A stretch of DNA of 64,000 nucleotides from positions 434,001 through 498,000 of the forward strand of contig NZ_LIVZ01000004.1 of assembly GCF_001905845.1 (NCBI RefSeq), written 5' to 3'. The position numbers were made by a program, and so were the translations under genes. Positions 34,003-43,762 of this stretch are shown piece after piece (position 1 is the stretch's first letter; every line of letters starts with the position of its first letter). Under the pieces are notes generated by a model. The model was given only the letters and a program-made list of their open reading frames with translations. It was not told where the DNA came from and made no database searches. Source of the DNA: Streptomyces sp. TSRI0107 (GTDB taxonomy: Bacteria > Actinomycetota > Actinomycetes > Streptomycetales > Streptomycetaceae).

Positions 34003-34407
34003 TCAGACGCGGCGGCGCTTCGGCGGACGGCAGCCGTTGTGCGGGGTCGGGGTGACGTCCTGGATGGAGCCGACCTCGAGGCCCGTGGCCTGCAGGGAGC
34101 GGATCGCGGTCTCACGACCGGAACCCGGGCCCTTCACGAACACGTCGACCTTGCGCATGCCGTGCTCCTGGGCGCGGCGGGCAGCCGACTCGGCGGCCAT
34201 CTGCGCGGCGAACGGCGTGGACTTCCGGGAGCCCTTGAAGCCGACGTGGCCGGCGGAGGCCCAGGAGATCACGTTGCCGGACGGGTCCGTGATCGAGACG
34301 ATCGTGTTGTTGAACGTGCTCTTGATGTGCGCGTGGCCGTGAGCGACGTTCTTCTTTTCCTTGCGGCGCACCTTCTTGGCAGCGCCCTGACGACCCTTGG
34401 GGGGCAT
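34003..34407 (-). CDS. rpsK: 30S ribosomal protein S11
   Basis: 134 residues from ATG 34407, TAGGAG 7 bases upstream. [40 protein letters not shown] and the C-terminal [17 protein letters not shown] are diagnostic. Lines the platform of the small subunit near the E site. The 156-base gap to rpoA holds no gene. Confidence 0.98.
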   Translation of the reverse strand: MPPKGRQGAAKKVRRKEKKNVAHGHAHIKSTFNNTIVSITDPSGNVISWASAGHVGFKGSRKSTPFAAQMAAESAARRAQEHGMRKVDVFVKGPGSGRETAIRSLQATGLEVGSIQDVTPTPHNGCRPPKRRRV

Positions 34408-34471
34408 CTATAACTCCTACGGGAGGTGGTCGGTCCTACAGCGAAGACCGTGGACAGGCGTCCGCTGTGGA

Positions 34472-34852
34472 CTACTTCTTGCCCGGCTTCTTCTTACCGG
34501 CGATGGCGCGACGCGGACCCTTGCGGGTACGGGCGTTGGTGCTGGTGCGCTGACCGCGGACGGGCAGACCGCGACGGTGACGCAGACCCTGGTAGGTACC
34601 GATCTCGACCTTGCGGCGGATGTCGGCCTGGATCTCGCGACGGAGGTCACCCTCGGTCTTGATGTTGTTGTCGACGTACTCGCGGATCGCGACCAGCTGC
34701 TCCTCGGAGAGGTCACGAACACGGGTGTTCGGGTCCACGCCGGTGGCGGCCAGCGTCTGCTGGGAGAGGGTCCGGCCGATGCCGAACACGTAGGTGAGGG
34801 CGATCTCCACGCGCTTTTCGCGCGGGATGTCAACACCGGAAACGCGTGCCAT
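34472..34852 (-). CDS. rpsM: 30S ribosomal protein S13
   Basis: 126 residues from ATG 34852 with GGAG 8 bases upstream. [48 protein letters not shown] and the basic end with many Lys are the S13 signature. Located at the head of the small subunit, contacting L5 and P-site tRNA. Confidence 0.98.
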   Translation of the reverse strand: MARVSGVDIPREKRVEIALTYVFGIGRTLSQQTLAATGVDPNTRVRDLSEEQLVAIREYVDNNIKTEGDLRREIQADIRRKVEIGTYQGLRHRRGLPVRGQRTSTNARTRKGPRRAIAGKKKPGKK

Positions 34853-35046
34853 TCAATGGCTCCAGTTGATCTTCGGAGGTCTTCCACAGGACCGGATCCC
34901 AGCCGCCGTACCAGGTACGAACTGGGTCCCCGGCCTCCGAACCGGGGGTGTCAAGCCGAGGGCTTGGGTCCTGCGTATGAACATATTCAGCTCGCGTCGC
35001 GCGAAGTCTCTGCGATCTCGATGCAGAGGGTGTGATCAGGTTGCGA

Positions 35047-35160
35047 TCAGCCCTGGCGCTGCTTGTGGCGCGGGTTCTCGCAGATGATCATGACCCGGCC
35101 GTGACGGCGGATCACCCTGCACTTGTCGCAGATCTTCTTGACGCTCGGCTTGACCTTCAT
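35047..35160 (-). CDS. rpmJ: 50S ribosomal protein L36
   Basis: 37 residues from ATG 35160 to TGA 35047. [20 protein letters not shown] followed by the rest of a zinc ribbon (Cys11, Cys14, Cys27, His33), so this is the zinc-containing type. It lies in the standard place between infA and rpsM. The 194 bases to rpsM contain GC-rich hairpins (for example CCCCGG/CCGGGG near 34930) and no gene. Confidence 0.97.
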   Translation of the reverse strand: MKVKPSVKKICDKCRVIRRHGRVMIICENPRHKQRQG

Positions 35161-35231
35161 GGGATGTGAGGTTCTCCGGGTCAGTTGCCGGCGGCCCCGT
35201 GCACAGGGAGAGCACGGGGCTTGGGCAAGAT

Positions 35232-35453
35232 CTACTTGTACCGGTAGACGATCCGGCCACGCGTCAGGTCGTACGGAGACAGCTCCACCACGACCCGGTC
35301 GTCAGGGAGGATGCGGATGTAGTGCATACGCATCTTGCCGCTGATGTGTGCCAGGACCTGGTGGCCGTTCTGGAGCTCGACCTTGAACATGGCGTTCGGC
35401 AGAGACTCGACGACAGTGCCCTCGATCTCGATGGCACCTTGCTTCTTGGCCAC
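35232..35453 (-). CDS. infA: Translation initiation factor IF-1
   Basis: 73 residues from GTG 35453, with AAGGGCG upstream. One OB-fold domain: [40 protein letters not shown]-like stretch, and the end [11 protein letters not shown]. Blocks the A site during initiation. Between map and rpmJ, as usual. Confidence 0.97.
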   Translation of the reverse strand: MAKKQGAIEIEGTVVESLPNAMFKVELQNGHQVLAHISGKMRMHYIRILPDDRVVVELSPYDLTRGRIVYRYK

Positions 35454-35624
35454 GCTTCGCCCTTCGAATCGACTACCTTGATCGACTCACTGCGAGCGCA
35501 TGCAGACATGCGGGTACACAAGAGCCGACGAGTCAGTCTACGTCAGCGCACCCGGAAACACGAATCGAGGCAGTCTGTCCCACGCCGGAGATCATCATGC
35601 GAGCGGGCCCGTCCGGAGCTGTCG

Positions 35625-36461
35625 TCAGGCGAGCGGGTCCGGCGCCGCCGTCACGCCGTACTCCGCCAGCTTCGCCTTGCCGCCGTCCGGGGCGGTCAGG
35701 ACCAGGGGGCCCTGTTCGGTGAGGGCCACGGAGTGCTCCCAGTGGGAGGACCAGGTGCCGTCGGTCGTGATGACCGTCCAGTCGTCCTCCAGGACCTCCG
35801 TCTTCGGGGTGCCCAGGGAGACCATCGGCTCGATGGCGAGGCAGAAGCCGGGGACCAGCTTGGGGCCCTTGCCGCGGCGGCGGTCGACGTAGTTCAGCAG
35901 GTGCGGGTCCATGTGCATCTCGGTGCCGATGCCGTGGCCGCCGTAGTCCTCGATGATCCCGTAACGGCCGCCGCCCGGCTTCGGCTGGCGGCGGATGTAG
36001 GTCTCGATGGCCCGGGAGATGTCGACGAGCCGGTTGCCCTGCTTCATGGCCGCGATGCCGGCCCACATCGACTCCTCGGTGACCCGGGAGAGCTCGACCA
36101 GCTCCGGGGCGTGACCGGAGCCCACGAACGCCGTGTAGGCGGCGTCACCGTGCCAGCCGTCGACGATCGCGCCGCAGTCGATGGAGATGATGTCCCCGTC
36201 CTTGAGGACGACGTCCTCGGAGGGGATGCCGTGGACGACGACGTCGTTCACGGAGGTGCAGATGGTCGCGGGGAACCCGCCGTAGCCGAGGAAGTTCGAC
36301 TTCGCCCCGTGCTCGGCGAGCACCTTGCGGGCGACCTGGTCGAGATCCCTCGTGGAGGCGCCGGGCACCGCGGCCTCCCGGGTGGCCGCGTGGATGGCTG
36401 CGACGACCAGCCCCGCCGCACGCATCTTGGCGATCTGCTCGGGGGTCTTGATCTGCACCAT
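35625..36461 (-). CDS. map: Type I methionine aminopeptidase
   Basis: 278 residues from ATG 36461 (MVQIKTPEQIAKMRAAGL, the conserved start); a GTG at 36488 would add nine residues without a ribosome binding site. It removes the initiator Met. The dinuclear metal ligands are the two Asp in SIDCGAIVDGWHGDAAYT, the His in GGHGIGTEMHMDP, and the Glu residues in AIEPMVSLG and WSSHWEHSVAL. The 171 bases to infA hold no gene. Confidence 0.96.
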   Translation of the reverse strand: MVQIKTPEQIAKMRAAGLVVAAIHAATREAAVPGASTRDLDQVARKVLAEHGAKSNFLGYGGFPATICTSVNDVVVHGIPSEDVVLKDGDIISIDCGAIVDGWHGDAAYTAFVGSGHAPELVELSRVTEESMWAGIAAMKQGNRLVDISRAIETYIRRQPKPGGGRYGIIEDYGGHGIGTEMHMDPHLLNYVDRRRGKGPKLVPGFCLAIEPMVSLGTPKTEVLEDDWTVITTDGTWSSHWEHSVALTEQGPLVLTAPDGGKAKLAEYGVTAAPDPLA

Positions 36462-36514
36462 GGGGGCCCTGCGCTCTCCGTCACTCACGTCAACCGGTTA
36501 CGTACACAACAGTA

Positions 36515-36546
36515 CGGCCGTGACGCCCCTCGGGGTGCCACGGCCG
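36515..36546. terminator. Hairpin between adk and map
   Basis: CGGCCGTG (36515-36522) pairs with CACGGCCG (36539-36546), with an inner CCCC/GGGG stem. Both genes are read leftward across it. It may attenuate transcription or trim the mRNA. Confidence 0.5.
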
Positions 36547-36561
36547 CTACCGCTCCGACGG

Positions 36562-37224
36562 CTACTGGCCGTCGTCCTCACGCTTCAGCGCCTCCAGGGC
36601 GCGCGCCGTGACCTCGTCCACCGCGCCCATCGCGGAGATGGTGACGACCAGCCCCTGGGCCTTGTAGTAGTCGATGATCGGCTCGGTCTGCGTGTGGTAG
36701 ACCTCGAGCCGCTTGCGCACGGTGTCCTCGGAGTCGTCGTCACGCTGGTAGAGCTCGCCGCCGCAGACGTCGCAGACACCGTCGGTCTTCGGCTTGCTGT
36801 ACGTCACGTGGAAGACGTGGCTGGAGTCCTTGCGGCAGACCCGGCGGCCGGCGATCCGCTTGACGACCTCGTCCTCCGGAGCCTCCAGGTCGAGCACCGC
36901 GTCCAGCTGGATGCCCTCGGTGGTCAGCAGCTCGTCCAGCGCCTCCGCCTGCGAGACGTTGCGCGGGAAGCCGTCCAGGAGGAAGCCGTTCTCGGCGTCC
37001 GGCTGCTCCATGCGGTCCTTCGCCATGGCGATCGTGACCTCGTCCGGCACGAGGTTGCCGGCGTCCATGTAGGACTTCGCGAGCTTGCCGAGCTCCGTCT
37101 GCTGGCTGATGTTGGCGCGGAACAGGTCGCCCGTGGAGATGTGCGGGATCGACAGCTTCTCGGCAAGGCGCGTGGCTTGCGTTCCCTTACCGGCACCCGG
37201 CGGCCCGACGAGGACGATTCGCAT
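36562..37224 (-). CDS. adk: Adenylate kinase
   Basis: 220 residues from ATG 37224, which shares one base with the secY stop (TGATG). P-loop VGPPGAGKGTQATRLAEKL, FLLDGFPRNVSQAEAL and the LID domain from about 125. The LID has Cys residues (RRVCRKDSS, GVCDVCGGEL), so it is of the zinc-binding type. Interconverts ATP, AMP and ADP. Standard position after secY. Confidence 0.97.
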   Translation of the reverse strand: MRIVLVGPPGAGKGTQATRLAEKLSIPHISTGDLFRANISQQTELGKLAKSYMDAGNLVPDEVTIAMAKDRMEQPDAENGFLLDGFPRNVSQAEALDELLTTEGIQLDAVLDLEAPEDEVVKRIAGRRVCRKDSSHVFHVTYSKPKTDGVCDVCGGELYQRDDDSEDTVRKRLEVYHTQTEPIIDYYKAQGLVVTISAMGAVDEVTARALEALKREDDGQ

Positions 37225-38537
37225 CAGCGGAGGAACCCTTCGTAATTGCGCTGCTGGAGCTGGCTCTCGATCTGCTTCACGGTCTCGAGACCGACACCCA
37301 CGATGATCAGGATGCTGGTCCCGCCGAACGGGAAGTTCTGGTTTGCCCCGAAACCAGCCAACGCCATTGTCGGCACGAGAGCGATCAGACCCAGATACAG
37401 CGAACCCGGCCAGGTGATCCGGTTGAGCACGTACGACAGGTACTCAGCGGTCGGTCGGCCAGCCCGGATGCCCGGGATGAAGCCACCATACTTCTTCATG
37501 TTGTCCGCGACTTCCTCGGGGTTGAACGAGATGGCCACGTAGAAGAACGCGAAGAAGACAATCAGGAAGAAGTAGATCGTGATGTGAACCGGCGCCCCGG
37601 TGTCCGCCAGGTTCGCCTGGATCCAGCCGGCCCAGCCAGCAGTGGAGTTGGAGAACTGGACGATCAGCGCGGGGATGTAGAGCAGCGACGACGCGAAGAT
37701 GACCGGAATCACACCGGCCTGGTTCACCTTCAGCGGGATGTACGTCGAGGTACCGCCGTAGGACCGGCGGCCGATCATGCGCTTCGCGTACTGGACCGGG
37801 ATGCGGCGCTGGGCCTGCTCGACGAAGACCACCAGGCCGACCATGAACAGGCCGACGAGGATCACGGTGCCGAACTCGATCCAGCCGTCGGCCAGGGTGC
37901 CCTGCTGCTTGATCGCCCACAGCGCGGACGGGAAGGTCGCGGCGATCGAGATGAACATCAGGATCGACATGCCGTTGCCGATGCCGCGGTCGGTGATCAG
38001 CTCACCCAGCCACATGACGACGGCGGTGCCCGCGGTCATGGTGATGACCATGACGACGGTCGTGAAGATCGAGCGGTCCGGCACGATCTGACCGGCGACC
38101 GAGCAGGTCGGGAAGAGCGAGCCGCTGCGGGCGGTGGCCACCAGACCGGTGCCCTGGAGGATCGCCAGCGCGACCGTCAGGTAGCGGGTGTACTGGGTGA
38201 TCTTGGCCGTACCGGACTGACCCTCCTTCTTGAGGGCTTCCAGGCGCGGGATCACCACGGTCAGCAGCTGCAGAATGATGCTCGCCGTGATGTACGGCAT
38301 GATGCCGAGCGCGAAGATCGTGACCTGCAGGAGCGCGCCACCGCTGAACATGTTGACCAGACCGAAGATGCCCTGGCTGGCATCCGCCTGGTCGATGCAG
38401 GTCTGAACGCTCTTGTAATCGATGCCAGGGATCGGGATGTGTGTGCCGATCCGGTAGAGCACGATGATGCCGAGCGTGAAGAACAGCTTCTTGCGCAGGT
38501 CGGGCGTCTTGAACGCCCGGGCGAACGCGGTGAGCAC
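37224..38537 (-). CDS. secY: Preprotein translocase subunit SecY
   Basis: 437 residues from GTG 38537 with AGGAGG 5 bases upstream. Ten membrane segments, starting near KKLFFTLGIIVLYRIGTHIP. The plug region IFGLVNMFSGGALLQ, RLEALKKEGQSG in a cytoplasmic loop and RPTAEYLSYVLNRITWPG near the end are family marks. Forms the Sec channel with SecE and SecG. Normally secY follows rplO directly; here about 2.4 kb of other DNA lies between them. Confidence 0.97.
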   Translation of the reverse strand: MLTAFARAFKTPDLRKKLFFTLGIIVLYRIGTHIPIPGIDYKSVQTCIDQADASQGIFGLVNMFSGGALLQVTIFALGIMPYITASIILQLLTVVIPRLEALKKEGQSGTAKITQYTRYLTVALAILQGTGLVATARSGSLFPTCSVAGQIVPDRSIFTTVVMVITMTAGTAVVMWLGELITDRGIGNGMSILMFISIAATFPSALWAIKQQGTLADGWIEFGTVILVGLFMVGLVVFVEQAQRRIPVQYAKRMIGRRSYGGTSTYIPLKVNQAGVIPVIFASSLLYIPALIVQFSNSTAGWAGWIQANLADTGAPVHITIYFFLIVFFAFFYVAISFNPEEVADNMKKYGGFIPGIRAGRPTAEYLSYVLNRITWPGSLYLGLIALVPTMALAGFGANQNFPFGGTSILIIVGVGLETVKQIESQLQQRNYEGFLR

Positions 38538-39369
38538 GGTGCCTCCTGCGACCCCCGCGCGTCTGCGTCAAGGGTGACGGTCTTGAGGTTCGACTAATCG
38601 GAACGACTTAGCTAACGGTCAACTGCCGCACAGAGTGCCCCACGCGAAGCACTCAGTAGAAGTAGGCAGTGCAGGTCACCTTACCGGGCACCACGCCCCG
38701 CTAGGAACGACTAGCCGGGGATGCCCTGCCCGCAGGACGCTGCGAGGCCACCAGACCTCACTCGTGCGAACTCGGCGGCGAGGTTGCTGACTACGTCGAC
38801 CCCGCATACACGACGCCGGAGTATAGGGCCTCAGCCTGCTCGTCGAGCCGGTCCGAATCGGGAGCCCACCGAACGCACTGGCTGACGCCCATGGATCCGT
38901 CTCGTCGACTCGCCGCCACGATCACGGCTGTGACATCAGGACCTGCGGTCGCCAACTTCCTCACGGCTCTAGATCACGGGCAGCGATGTGACGTCACAGA
39001 ACCGAGCAGCCTGTGTCTAAGCAGTTCAACCGCACGCTCGAGCGCCGGCCTCAACCAGCCGAGAGTTGGGACCTTGGAACGCAAGGCAGGAACAGCGAGC
39101 CCGCCGACCGACAAATCCGTCGCCACCAGCCGCCATATACAAATTTCCCCCCGACGATCGGTACAAGCACCGCTTGACTGCTGAGGCAATATGAGAACGC
39201 ACACACCCTCAACATTAGGCCATTCATCGCCACGCGTTGGCGAAATATCACCTTGCCAGGCGCAAGCAATGGATCCTAACGTCCTGAATGACCAAACCGA
39301 TCAGTGCATGCAAACTGATCTGATTCGTGCGCGGCAATGCCGCGTATGCAATTCAAGAAGGGGGAATCA
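38538..39369. other. 832-base non-coding stretch between secY and the I36 gene
   Basis: No gene can be supported. The first 350 bases keep high GC and hold the secY leader and a weak possible promoter on the minus strand (TTGACC at 38617-38622, poor -10 near 38594). From about 38880 GC falls. Near the right end lie an inverted repeat (39299-39320) and the short hairpin GCGGCAATGCCGC (39331-39343), just before the I36 gene. Short open frames here have no ribosome binding sites. Confidence 0.6.
39299..39320. promoter_or_regulatory. Perfect 7-8-7 inverted repeat upstream of the I36 gene
   Basis: GATCAGT and ACTGATC are separated by GCATGCAA, which is itself nearly symmetric. It lies 50 bases before the ATG at 39370, in the promoter region, and could be an operator. 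Confidence 0.4.
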
Positions 39370-39789
39370 ATGTCAAAGGCTCGTCTTGCCGCCGGCACTG
39401 CGGCCGCCTTGGCAACTGGGCTTGCCATGGCCATGACGTTCACGTCACCTGCCACCGCCGCTACAGGTGATGGGCGGTGTGAAAGCACAGAAGTCTGCGT
39501 TTATGACGCCTTCGACCAAAAGACGAGTGACGGCTACTACGACCTCAGGGCGGGACACAAGAACTTCCACGGAAAATACTGGTTCCGCGGGGACAACGGG
39601 TACATCGGCGATGACATCAGCTCCGTCAAGGGCGGATCGAACGCTGATTGCGAAGGCTGGACCATATTCCAGGACGTGAACTACAACGGCTACTACTTCC
39701 ACATCCCCAAGGGGGTGGAGTTCAACTTCACGGGGGGCTACGGCCAGATGCACAACGAGGCATCCTCACTCGGCCGGTGGCGCTGCTAG
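39370..39789 (+). CDS. Secreted peptidase inhibitor family I36-like protein
   Basis: 139 residues from ATG 39370 with AGAAGGGGG upstream. A signal peptide (about 1-31, cut after SPATA) precedes a mature domain of about 108 residues. Tyr, Gly and Asn residues and four Cys (GRCES, EVCVY, ADCEG and the final WRC) suggest the beta/gamma-crystallin-like fold of the Streptomyces metalloproteinase inhibitor SMPI. It may protect the cell or its proteins from extracellular metalloproteases. Codon use is less GC-biased than in the ribosomal genes around it. Inhibitory activity is inferred from fold only. Confidence 0.75.
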   Translation: MSKARLAAGTAAALATGLAMAMTFTSPATAATGDGRCESTEVCVYDAFDQKTSDGYYDLRAGHKNFHGKYWFRGDNGYIGDDISSVKGGSNADCEGWTIFQDVNYNGYYFHIPKGVEFNFTGGYGQMHNEASSLGRWRC

Positions 39790-39878
39790 CCCCAGAGGTC
39801 AAGAGCCAAACCGATGAAATGAGTGCCGGCCCTCTGCGGGTCGGCACTCTGGCGTCCCACGAGGCAGTTGGCATAAGA

Positions 39879-40829
39879 ATGAGAGACAGTACTCACCACC
39901 GTATTGGAGTGCTCGCACTGGCCGCAGTGCTGACCGCTTGCTCGACAGGGGAGAGAGGAGAGGAACGGGAGGGAGGTAGCAGTCGGCCCCCACGCGCGAA
40001 CGTCGACGTGCGAACAGGGCACATCGATCGACCGCTCGACAGATACTTCCTCTCACCCCAGGATGTCCTTCTCATCAGGAAAGCGGAAGTCACTCTGATA
40101 AATCGGTGCATGCGTGACCTGGATTATGAGAGTAATCCTATGCCGATACCTCAACTGGAGCCCGACGAGGCGAACCTTTCAGAGTTTCTCGTCATTCCTA
40201 TGGCTGAGGCCAAGGAGACCGGTTACAGAGCTGGCGCACGCAAAGCCTCGACTTCAGAAACAAAGTGGAGTCGCCTGTCCACACGAACGCAACGCGGACT
40301 GGTGACCGGAACTCTGAGAGAGTACAAGGGGCACGCTGTCCCTAATGGCGGCTGCTCGGCACTCGCAAACCAAGCCCTTAGGAAAGGGACTGAATCGCGC
40401 CGAACGTTCAACATCGGCGGTGCATCGGTCACCTATGACGCAACCGCAACACCGGACGGGATCTTCGACTCCGTGATGAGCGCCATGCGGTACTCCGCGG
40501 CCCAAGAGTCGAGCAGCGACAAGAGGGTGACGAGCGTCACCGAAGACTGGTCTTCCTGCATGCAGAGTGCGGGCTTTCAGTACGCCTCTCCGCGTGCAGC
40601 GGTGAACGACAGCCGATGGCCTAAAAGCAATGAGCCGACAAAGCTAGAAATCTCCACTGCCGTAACAGACATGAAGTGCAAGAAAGAGACTTACTACCTG
40701 GACACCGTGGTGGAAGTTCAGTCCGAGTATGAGCGGAAGATCATCGCAGACCAGTCAGCGAACATAAAATCGCTCCAGCGTGACCTGAAGGTATGGCTGT
40801 CCAACAGCAAAGAGGCGCTCGGAGCATAA
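39879..40829 (+). CDS. Putative lipoprotein of unknown function
   Basis: 316 residues from ATG 39879; the ribosome binding site is poor. The N-terminus MRDSTHHRIGVLALAAVLTA is a lipoprotein signal with lipobox LTAC. The mature part is rich in charged residues and has several Cys (NRCMRDLDY, GGCSALAN, SSCMQSAGF, DMKCKKETYY), with a long C-terminal helix (EYERKIIADQSANIKSLQRD). Similar lipoproteins occur in Streptomyces, but I know no function. It uses codons such as ATA, AAT and AAA that are rare in this genome, in keeping with acquired DNA. Shares a bidirectional terminator with rplO. Confidence 0.75.
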   Translation: MRDSTHHRIGVLALAAVLTACSTGERGEEREGGSSRPPRANVDVRTGHIDRPLDRYFLSPQDVLLIRKAEVTLINRCMRDLDYESNPMPIPQLEPDEANLSEFLVIPMAEAKETGYRAGARKASTSETKWSRLSTRTQRGLVTGTLREYKGHAVPNGGCSALANQALRKGTESRRTFNIGGASVTYDATATPDGIFDSVMSAMRYSAAQESSSDKRVTSVTEDWSSCMQSAGFQYASPRAAVNDSRWPKSNEPTKLEISTAVTDMKCKKETYYLDTVVEVQSEYERKIIADQSANIKSLQRDLKVWLSNSKEALGA

Positions 40830-40852
40830 GCGCTTCTCCGGCTGACAAAAGA

Positions 40853-40884
40853 GGTCGCCCCCCGCAGTGATGCGGGGGGCGACC
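40853..40884. terminator. Bidirectional terminator between the lipoprotein gene and rplO
   Basis: A perfect 14-base stem with a GTGA loop. On the plus strand it is followed by CTTTT, on the minus strand by TCTTTT. It would end both the inserted cassette and the rpsJ-rplO transcript. If so, secY and the genes after it need their own promoter. Confidence 0.85.
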
Positions 40885-40906
40885 CTTTTGGTGACTAGCG
40901 AGTAGC

Positions 40907-41362
40907 TCAGACGAGCTCGGTGACCGTGCCGCCGGCGGCGGTGATCTTCTCCTTGGCGGAGCCGGAGACGGCGTCGACCGTCACCTGCAGCGCCACGGAG
41001 ATCTCGCCCTGGCCGAGCACCTTGACGAGGCTGTTCTTGCGAACGGCACCCTTGGCGACCAGACCCTCGACGGTGACCTCGCCACCCTCCGGGTACAGCG
41101 CGGCCAGCTTGTCGAGGTTCACGACCTGGTACTCGGTCTTGAACGGGTTCTTGAAGCCCTTCAGCTTCGGGAGGCGCATGTGGAGCGGCATCTGGCCACC
41201 CTCGAAGCGCTCCGGAACCTGGTAGCGGGCCTTCGTGCCCTTGGTACCACGACCGGCCGTCTTACCCTTCGACGCCTCACCACGACCGACACGGGTCTTG
41301 GCGGTCTTGGCGCCGGGGGCCGGACGGAGGTTGTGGATCTTCAGCGGGTTCTGCTCCGCCAT
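40907..41362 (-). CDS. rplO: 50S ribosomal protein L15
   Basis: 151 residues from ATG 41362, two bases after the rpmD stop. [54 protein letters not shown] and the C-terminal [19 protein letters not shown] are typical. In this genome it is the last gene before the terminator, as secY has been pushed away. Confidence 0.97.
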   Translation of the reverse strand: MAEQNPLKIHNLRPAPGAKTAKTRVGRGEASKGKTAGRGTKGTKARYQVPERFEGGQMPLHMRLPKLKGFKNPFKTEYQVVNLDKLAALYPEGGEVTVEGLVAKGAVRKNSLVKVLGQGEISVALQVTVDAVSGSAKEKITAAGGTVTELV

Positions 41363-41364
41363 GA

Positions 41365-41547
41365 TCAGTCGACCTCCTCGACCGTCACGAGGTGGCGGAC
41401 GGTGTGCACCATGCCGCGGAACTCGGGGCGGTCCTCCTTGACGACCACGGTGTTGATCCCCTTGAGACCAAGCGACCGCAGGGTGTCACGGTGGTTCTGC
41501 TTGCTGCCGATGTAGGACTTGACCTGCGTGATCTTGAGCTGCGCCAT
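41365..41547 (-). CDS. rpmD: 50S ribosomal protein L30
   Basis: 60 residues from ATG 41547, which follows the rpsE stop by two bases. An upstream extension of the frame is only overlap with rps[21 protein letters not shown] and [19 protein letters not shown] are the L30 fold. Confidence 0.97.
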   Translation of the reverse strand: MAQLKITQVKSYIGSKQNHRDTLRSLGLKGINTVVVKEDRPEFRGMVHTVRHLVTVEEVD

Positions 41548-41549
41548 GA

Positions 41550-42155
41550 TTACGCACCCGCCCCGGCACGCGCACGCAGCAGGGCCGCGGGAGCGACGTC
41601 CTCGAGCGGCAGACCACGGCGGGCCGCGATCTCCTCGGGACGCTGCAGGCCCTTCAGGGCCTCCACGGTGGCGTGCACGATGTTGATCGCGTTGTCGGAG
41701 CCGAGCGACTTCGACAGCACGTCGTGGATACCGGCGCACTCGAGCACGGCACGCACCGGACCACCGGCGATAACACCGGTACCCGGGGACGCGGGCTTGA
41801 GCAGCACGACGCCGGCAGCCTTCTCACCCTGGATCGGGTGCGGGATGGTGCCCTGGATCCGGGGGACCTTGAAGAAGTGCTTCTTGGCCTCCTCAACGCC
41901 CTTGGCGATGGCGGCCGGCACCTCCTTGGCCTTGCCGTATCCGACACCCACGGTGCCGTCACCGTCGCCCACCACGACCAGCGCGGTGAAGCTGAAGCGA
42001 CGACCACCCTTCACAACCTTGGCGACGCGGTTGATCGCGACAACGCGCTCAACGTACGCGGTCTTCTCGGCGGCAGCTGCGCCGCCGTCACGGCCCTTCC
42101 GGTCCCGCCGCTCGCCGCCACCGGCACCGCCACCGCGGCGCTGGGGTCCAGCCAT
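41550..42155 (-). CDS. rpsE: 30S ribosomal protein S5
   Basis: 201 residues from ATG 42155. A Gly/Arg-rich N-terminal extension (about 1-35) precedes the double-stranded RNA-binding fold ([40 protein letters not shown]) and the C-terminal [19 protein letters not shown]-type domain with [13 protein letters not shown]. Part of the mRNA entry site; mutations here affect accuracy and spectinomycin response. Confidence 0.97.
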   Translation of the reverse strand: MAGPQRRGGGAGGGERRDRKGRDGGAAAAEKTAYVERVVAINRVAKVVKGGRRFSFTALVVVGDGDGTVGVGYGKAKEVPAAIAKGVEEAKKHFFKVPRIQGTIPHPIQGEKAAGVVLLKPASPGTGVIAGGPVRAVLECAGIHDVLSKSLGSDNAINIVHATVEALKGLQRPEEIAARRGLPLEDVAPAALLRARAGAGA

Positions 42156-42198
42156 TGGAATTACCTCTCTCTGTCTCCGCTAGCTACGGAACCAGGAC

Positions 42199-42579
42199 TC
42201 AGAACTTGAGTCCGGCCTCGCGGGCGGCGTCCGCCAGGGCGGCGATGCGCCCGGCGTACTGGTTACCACCACGGTCGAACACGACAGCCTCGACACCGGC
42301 GGCCTTGGCACGCTCGGCGACCAGGGCGCCGACCTTCTTGGCCTGCGAGGACTTGTCCTCGGCACCGCGGATCGAAGCGTCCAGGGTGGACGCCGACGCC
42401 AGGGTGTGGCCCTTCAGGTCGTCGATCACCTGCGCCACGATGTGGCGGTTGGAGCGGGTCACGACCAGACGGGGACGCTCCGCCGTACCGGAGATCCGCT
42501 TGCGGATCCGGATGTGACGGCGCTTGATCGCGGCGCGCTTGTAGGCGTCGCCCTTCAGGATCTTCTGCCCGTATGCCAT
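42199..42579 (-). CDS. rplR: 50S ribosomal protein L18
   Basis: 126 residues from ATG 42579. [40 protein letters not shown] and [20 protein letters not shown] are the 5S rRNA binding protein signatures. Three bases after the rplF stop; 43 bases before rpsE. Confidence 0.97.
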   Translation of the reverse strand: MAYGQKILKGDAYKRAAIKRRHIRIRKRISGTAERPRLVVTRSNRHIVAQVIDDLKGHTLASASTLDASIRGAEDKSSQAKKVGALVAERAKAAGVEAVVFDRGGNQYAGRIAALADAAREAGLKF

Positions 42580-42582
42580 GGC

Positions 42583-43122
42583 TTACTTACCCGCCTTTCC
42601 GACCTTGCGGCGGATGACTTCGCCCTCGTACTTGACGCCCTTGGCCTTGTACGGGTCGGGCTTGCGCAGCTTGCGGATGTTGGCCGCAACCTCGCCGACC
42701 TTCTGCTTGTCGATGCCCTCGACCTGGAAACGAGTCGGGGTCTCCACCTTGAAGGTGATGCCCTCGGGGGCCTCGACCACGATCGGGTGGCTGTAACCGA
42801 GCGCGAACTCGAGGTTGGCGCCCTTGGCGGTCACGCGGTAACCGACACCACTGATCTCGAGCTTCTTCACGTAACCCTGGGTCACGCCGGTGATCATGTT
42901 CGCCACCAGCGTGCGGGACAGGCCGTGCAGGGCCTTGCTCTGACGCTCGTCGTTGGGGCGGGTCACCTGCAGGGTGCCGTCCTCGCCCTTGGCGATGTCG
43001 ATCGGAGCAGCAACGGTGTGGGTCAGCTCGCCCTTGGGGCCCTTGACCTTGACCGTGCGGCCGTCGATGGTGACGTCCACGCCGGCGGGAACCGCGATGG
43101 GGAGCTTGCCGATGCGCGACAT
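42583..43122 (-). CDS. rplF: 50S ribosomal protein L6
   Basis: 179 residues from ATG 43122. Two similar alpha/beta domains: [20 protein letters not shown] in the first, [20 protein letters not shown] in the second, ending [20 protein letters not shown]. Binds near the sarcin-ricin loop. In the standard spc order between rpsH and rplR. Confidence 0.97.
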   Translation of the reverse strand: MSRIGKLPIAVPAGVDVTIDGRTVKVKGPKGELTHTVAAPIDIAKGEDGTLQVTRPNDERQSKALHGLSRTLVANMITGVTQGYVKKLEISGVGYRVTAKGANLEFALGYSHPIVVEAPEGITFKVETPTRFQVEGIDKQKVGEVAANIRKLRKPDPYKAKGVKYEGEVIRRKVGKAGK

Positions 43123-43146
43123 AGCTGTTTCCTCCGTTCCCTTCTG

Positions 43147-43545
43147 CTACCAGACGTAGGCGAGGACTTCCCCACCCACGCCCTTCTTGCCGGCCTGCTT
43201 GTCGGTGAGGAGCCCGTGCGACGTGGAGATGATCGCCACGCCCAGGCCGCCGAGCACCTTCGGCAGGTTGGTGGACTTCGCGTACACCCGGAGACCGGGC
43301 TTGGAGATCCGCTTGATGCCCGCGATGGAGCGCTCACGGTTCGGGCCGAACTTCAGCTCGAGGACGAGGTTCTTGCCGACCTCGGCGTCCTCGACCTTCC
43401 AGCCCGTGATGAAGCCCTCCTGCTGGAGGATCTCCGCGATGTGGGACTTGATCTTGGAGTGCGGCATCGACACCGAGTCGTGGTACGCCGAGTTCGCATT
43501 CCGCAGACGCGTCAGCATGTCTGCGATCGGATCAGTCATGGTCAT
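43147..43545 (-). CDS. rpsH: 30S ribosomal protein S8
   Basis: 132 residues from ATG 43545 (a second ATG two codons later is possible). [37 protein letters not shown] and the end [10 protein letters not shown] are diagnostic. S8 binds 16S rRNA and in other bacteria represses the spc operon mRNA. The 217-base gap to rpsN upstream is large for this operon. Confidence 0.97.
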   Translation of the reverse strand: MTMTDPIADMLTRLRNANSAYHDSVSMPHSKIKSHIAEILQQEGFITGWKVEDAEVGKNLVLELKFGPNRERSIAGIKRISKPGLRVYAKSTNLPKVLGGLGVAIISTSHGLLTDKQAGKKGVGGEVLAYVW

Positions 43546-43762
43546 GAATTGGCCTGTGGCCTTTCTCGCCGGGGTTTCCTATATGCGCCATCCCTCTCCC
43601 CGTACTTCTTCAGACGGGACGGGTGCGGCGCGGGGACCTACGGCGTAGTAAGTCGATCCAGGGCGGCAGAGGCCCAACCCTCCTAGCCTAAGGCATGGAA
43701 GGTGCGGGCCTCCGCCGACCCAGTTGCTTACCGAGAGGTCCAGGAATCCCTAAAAGTGGGGA

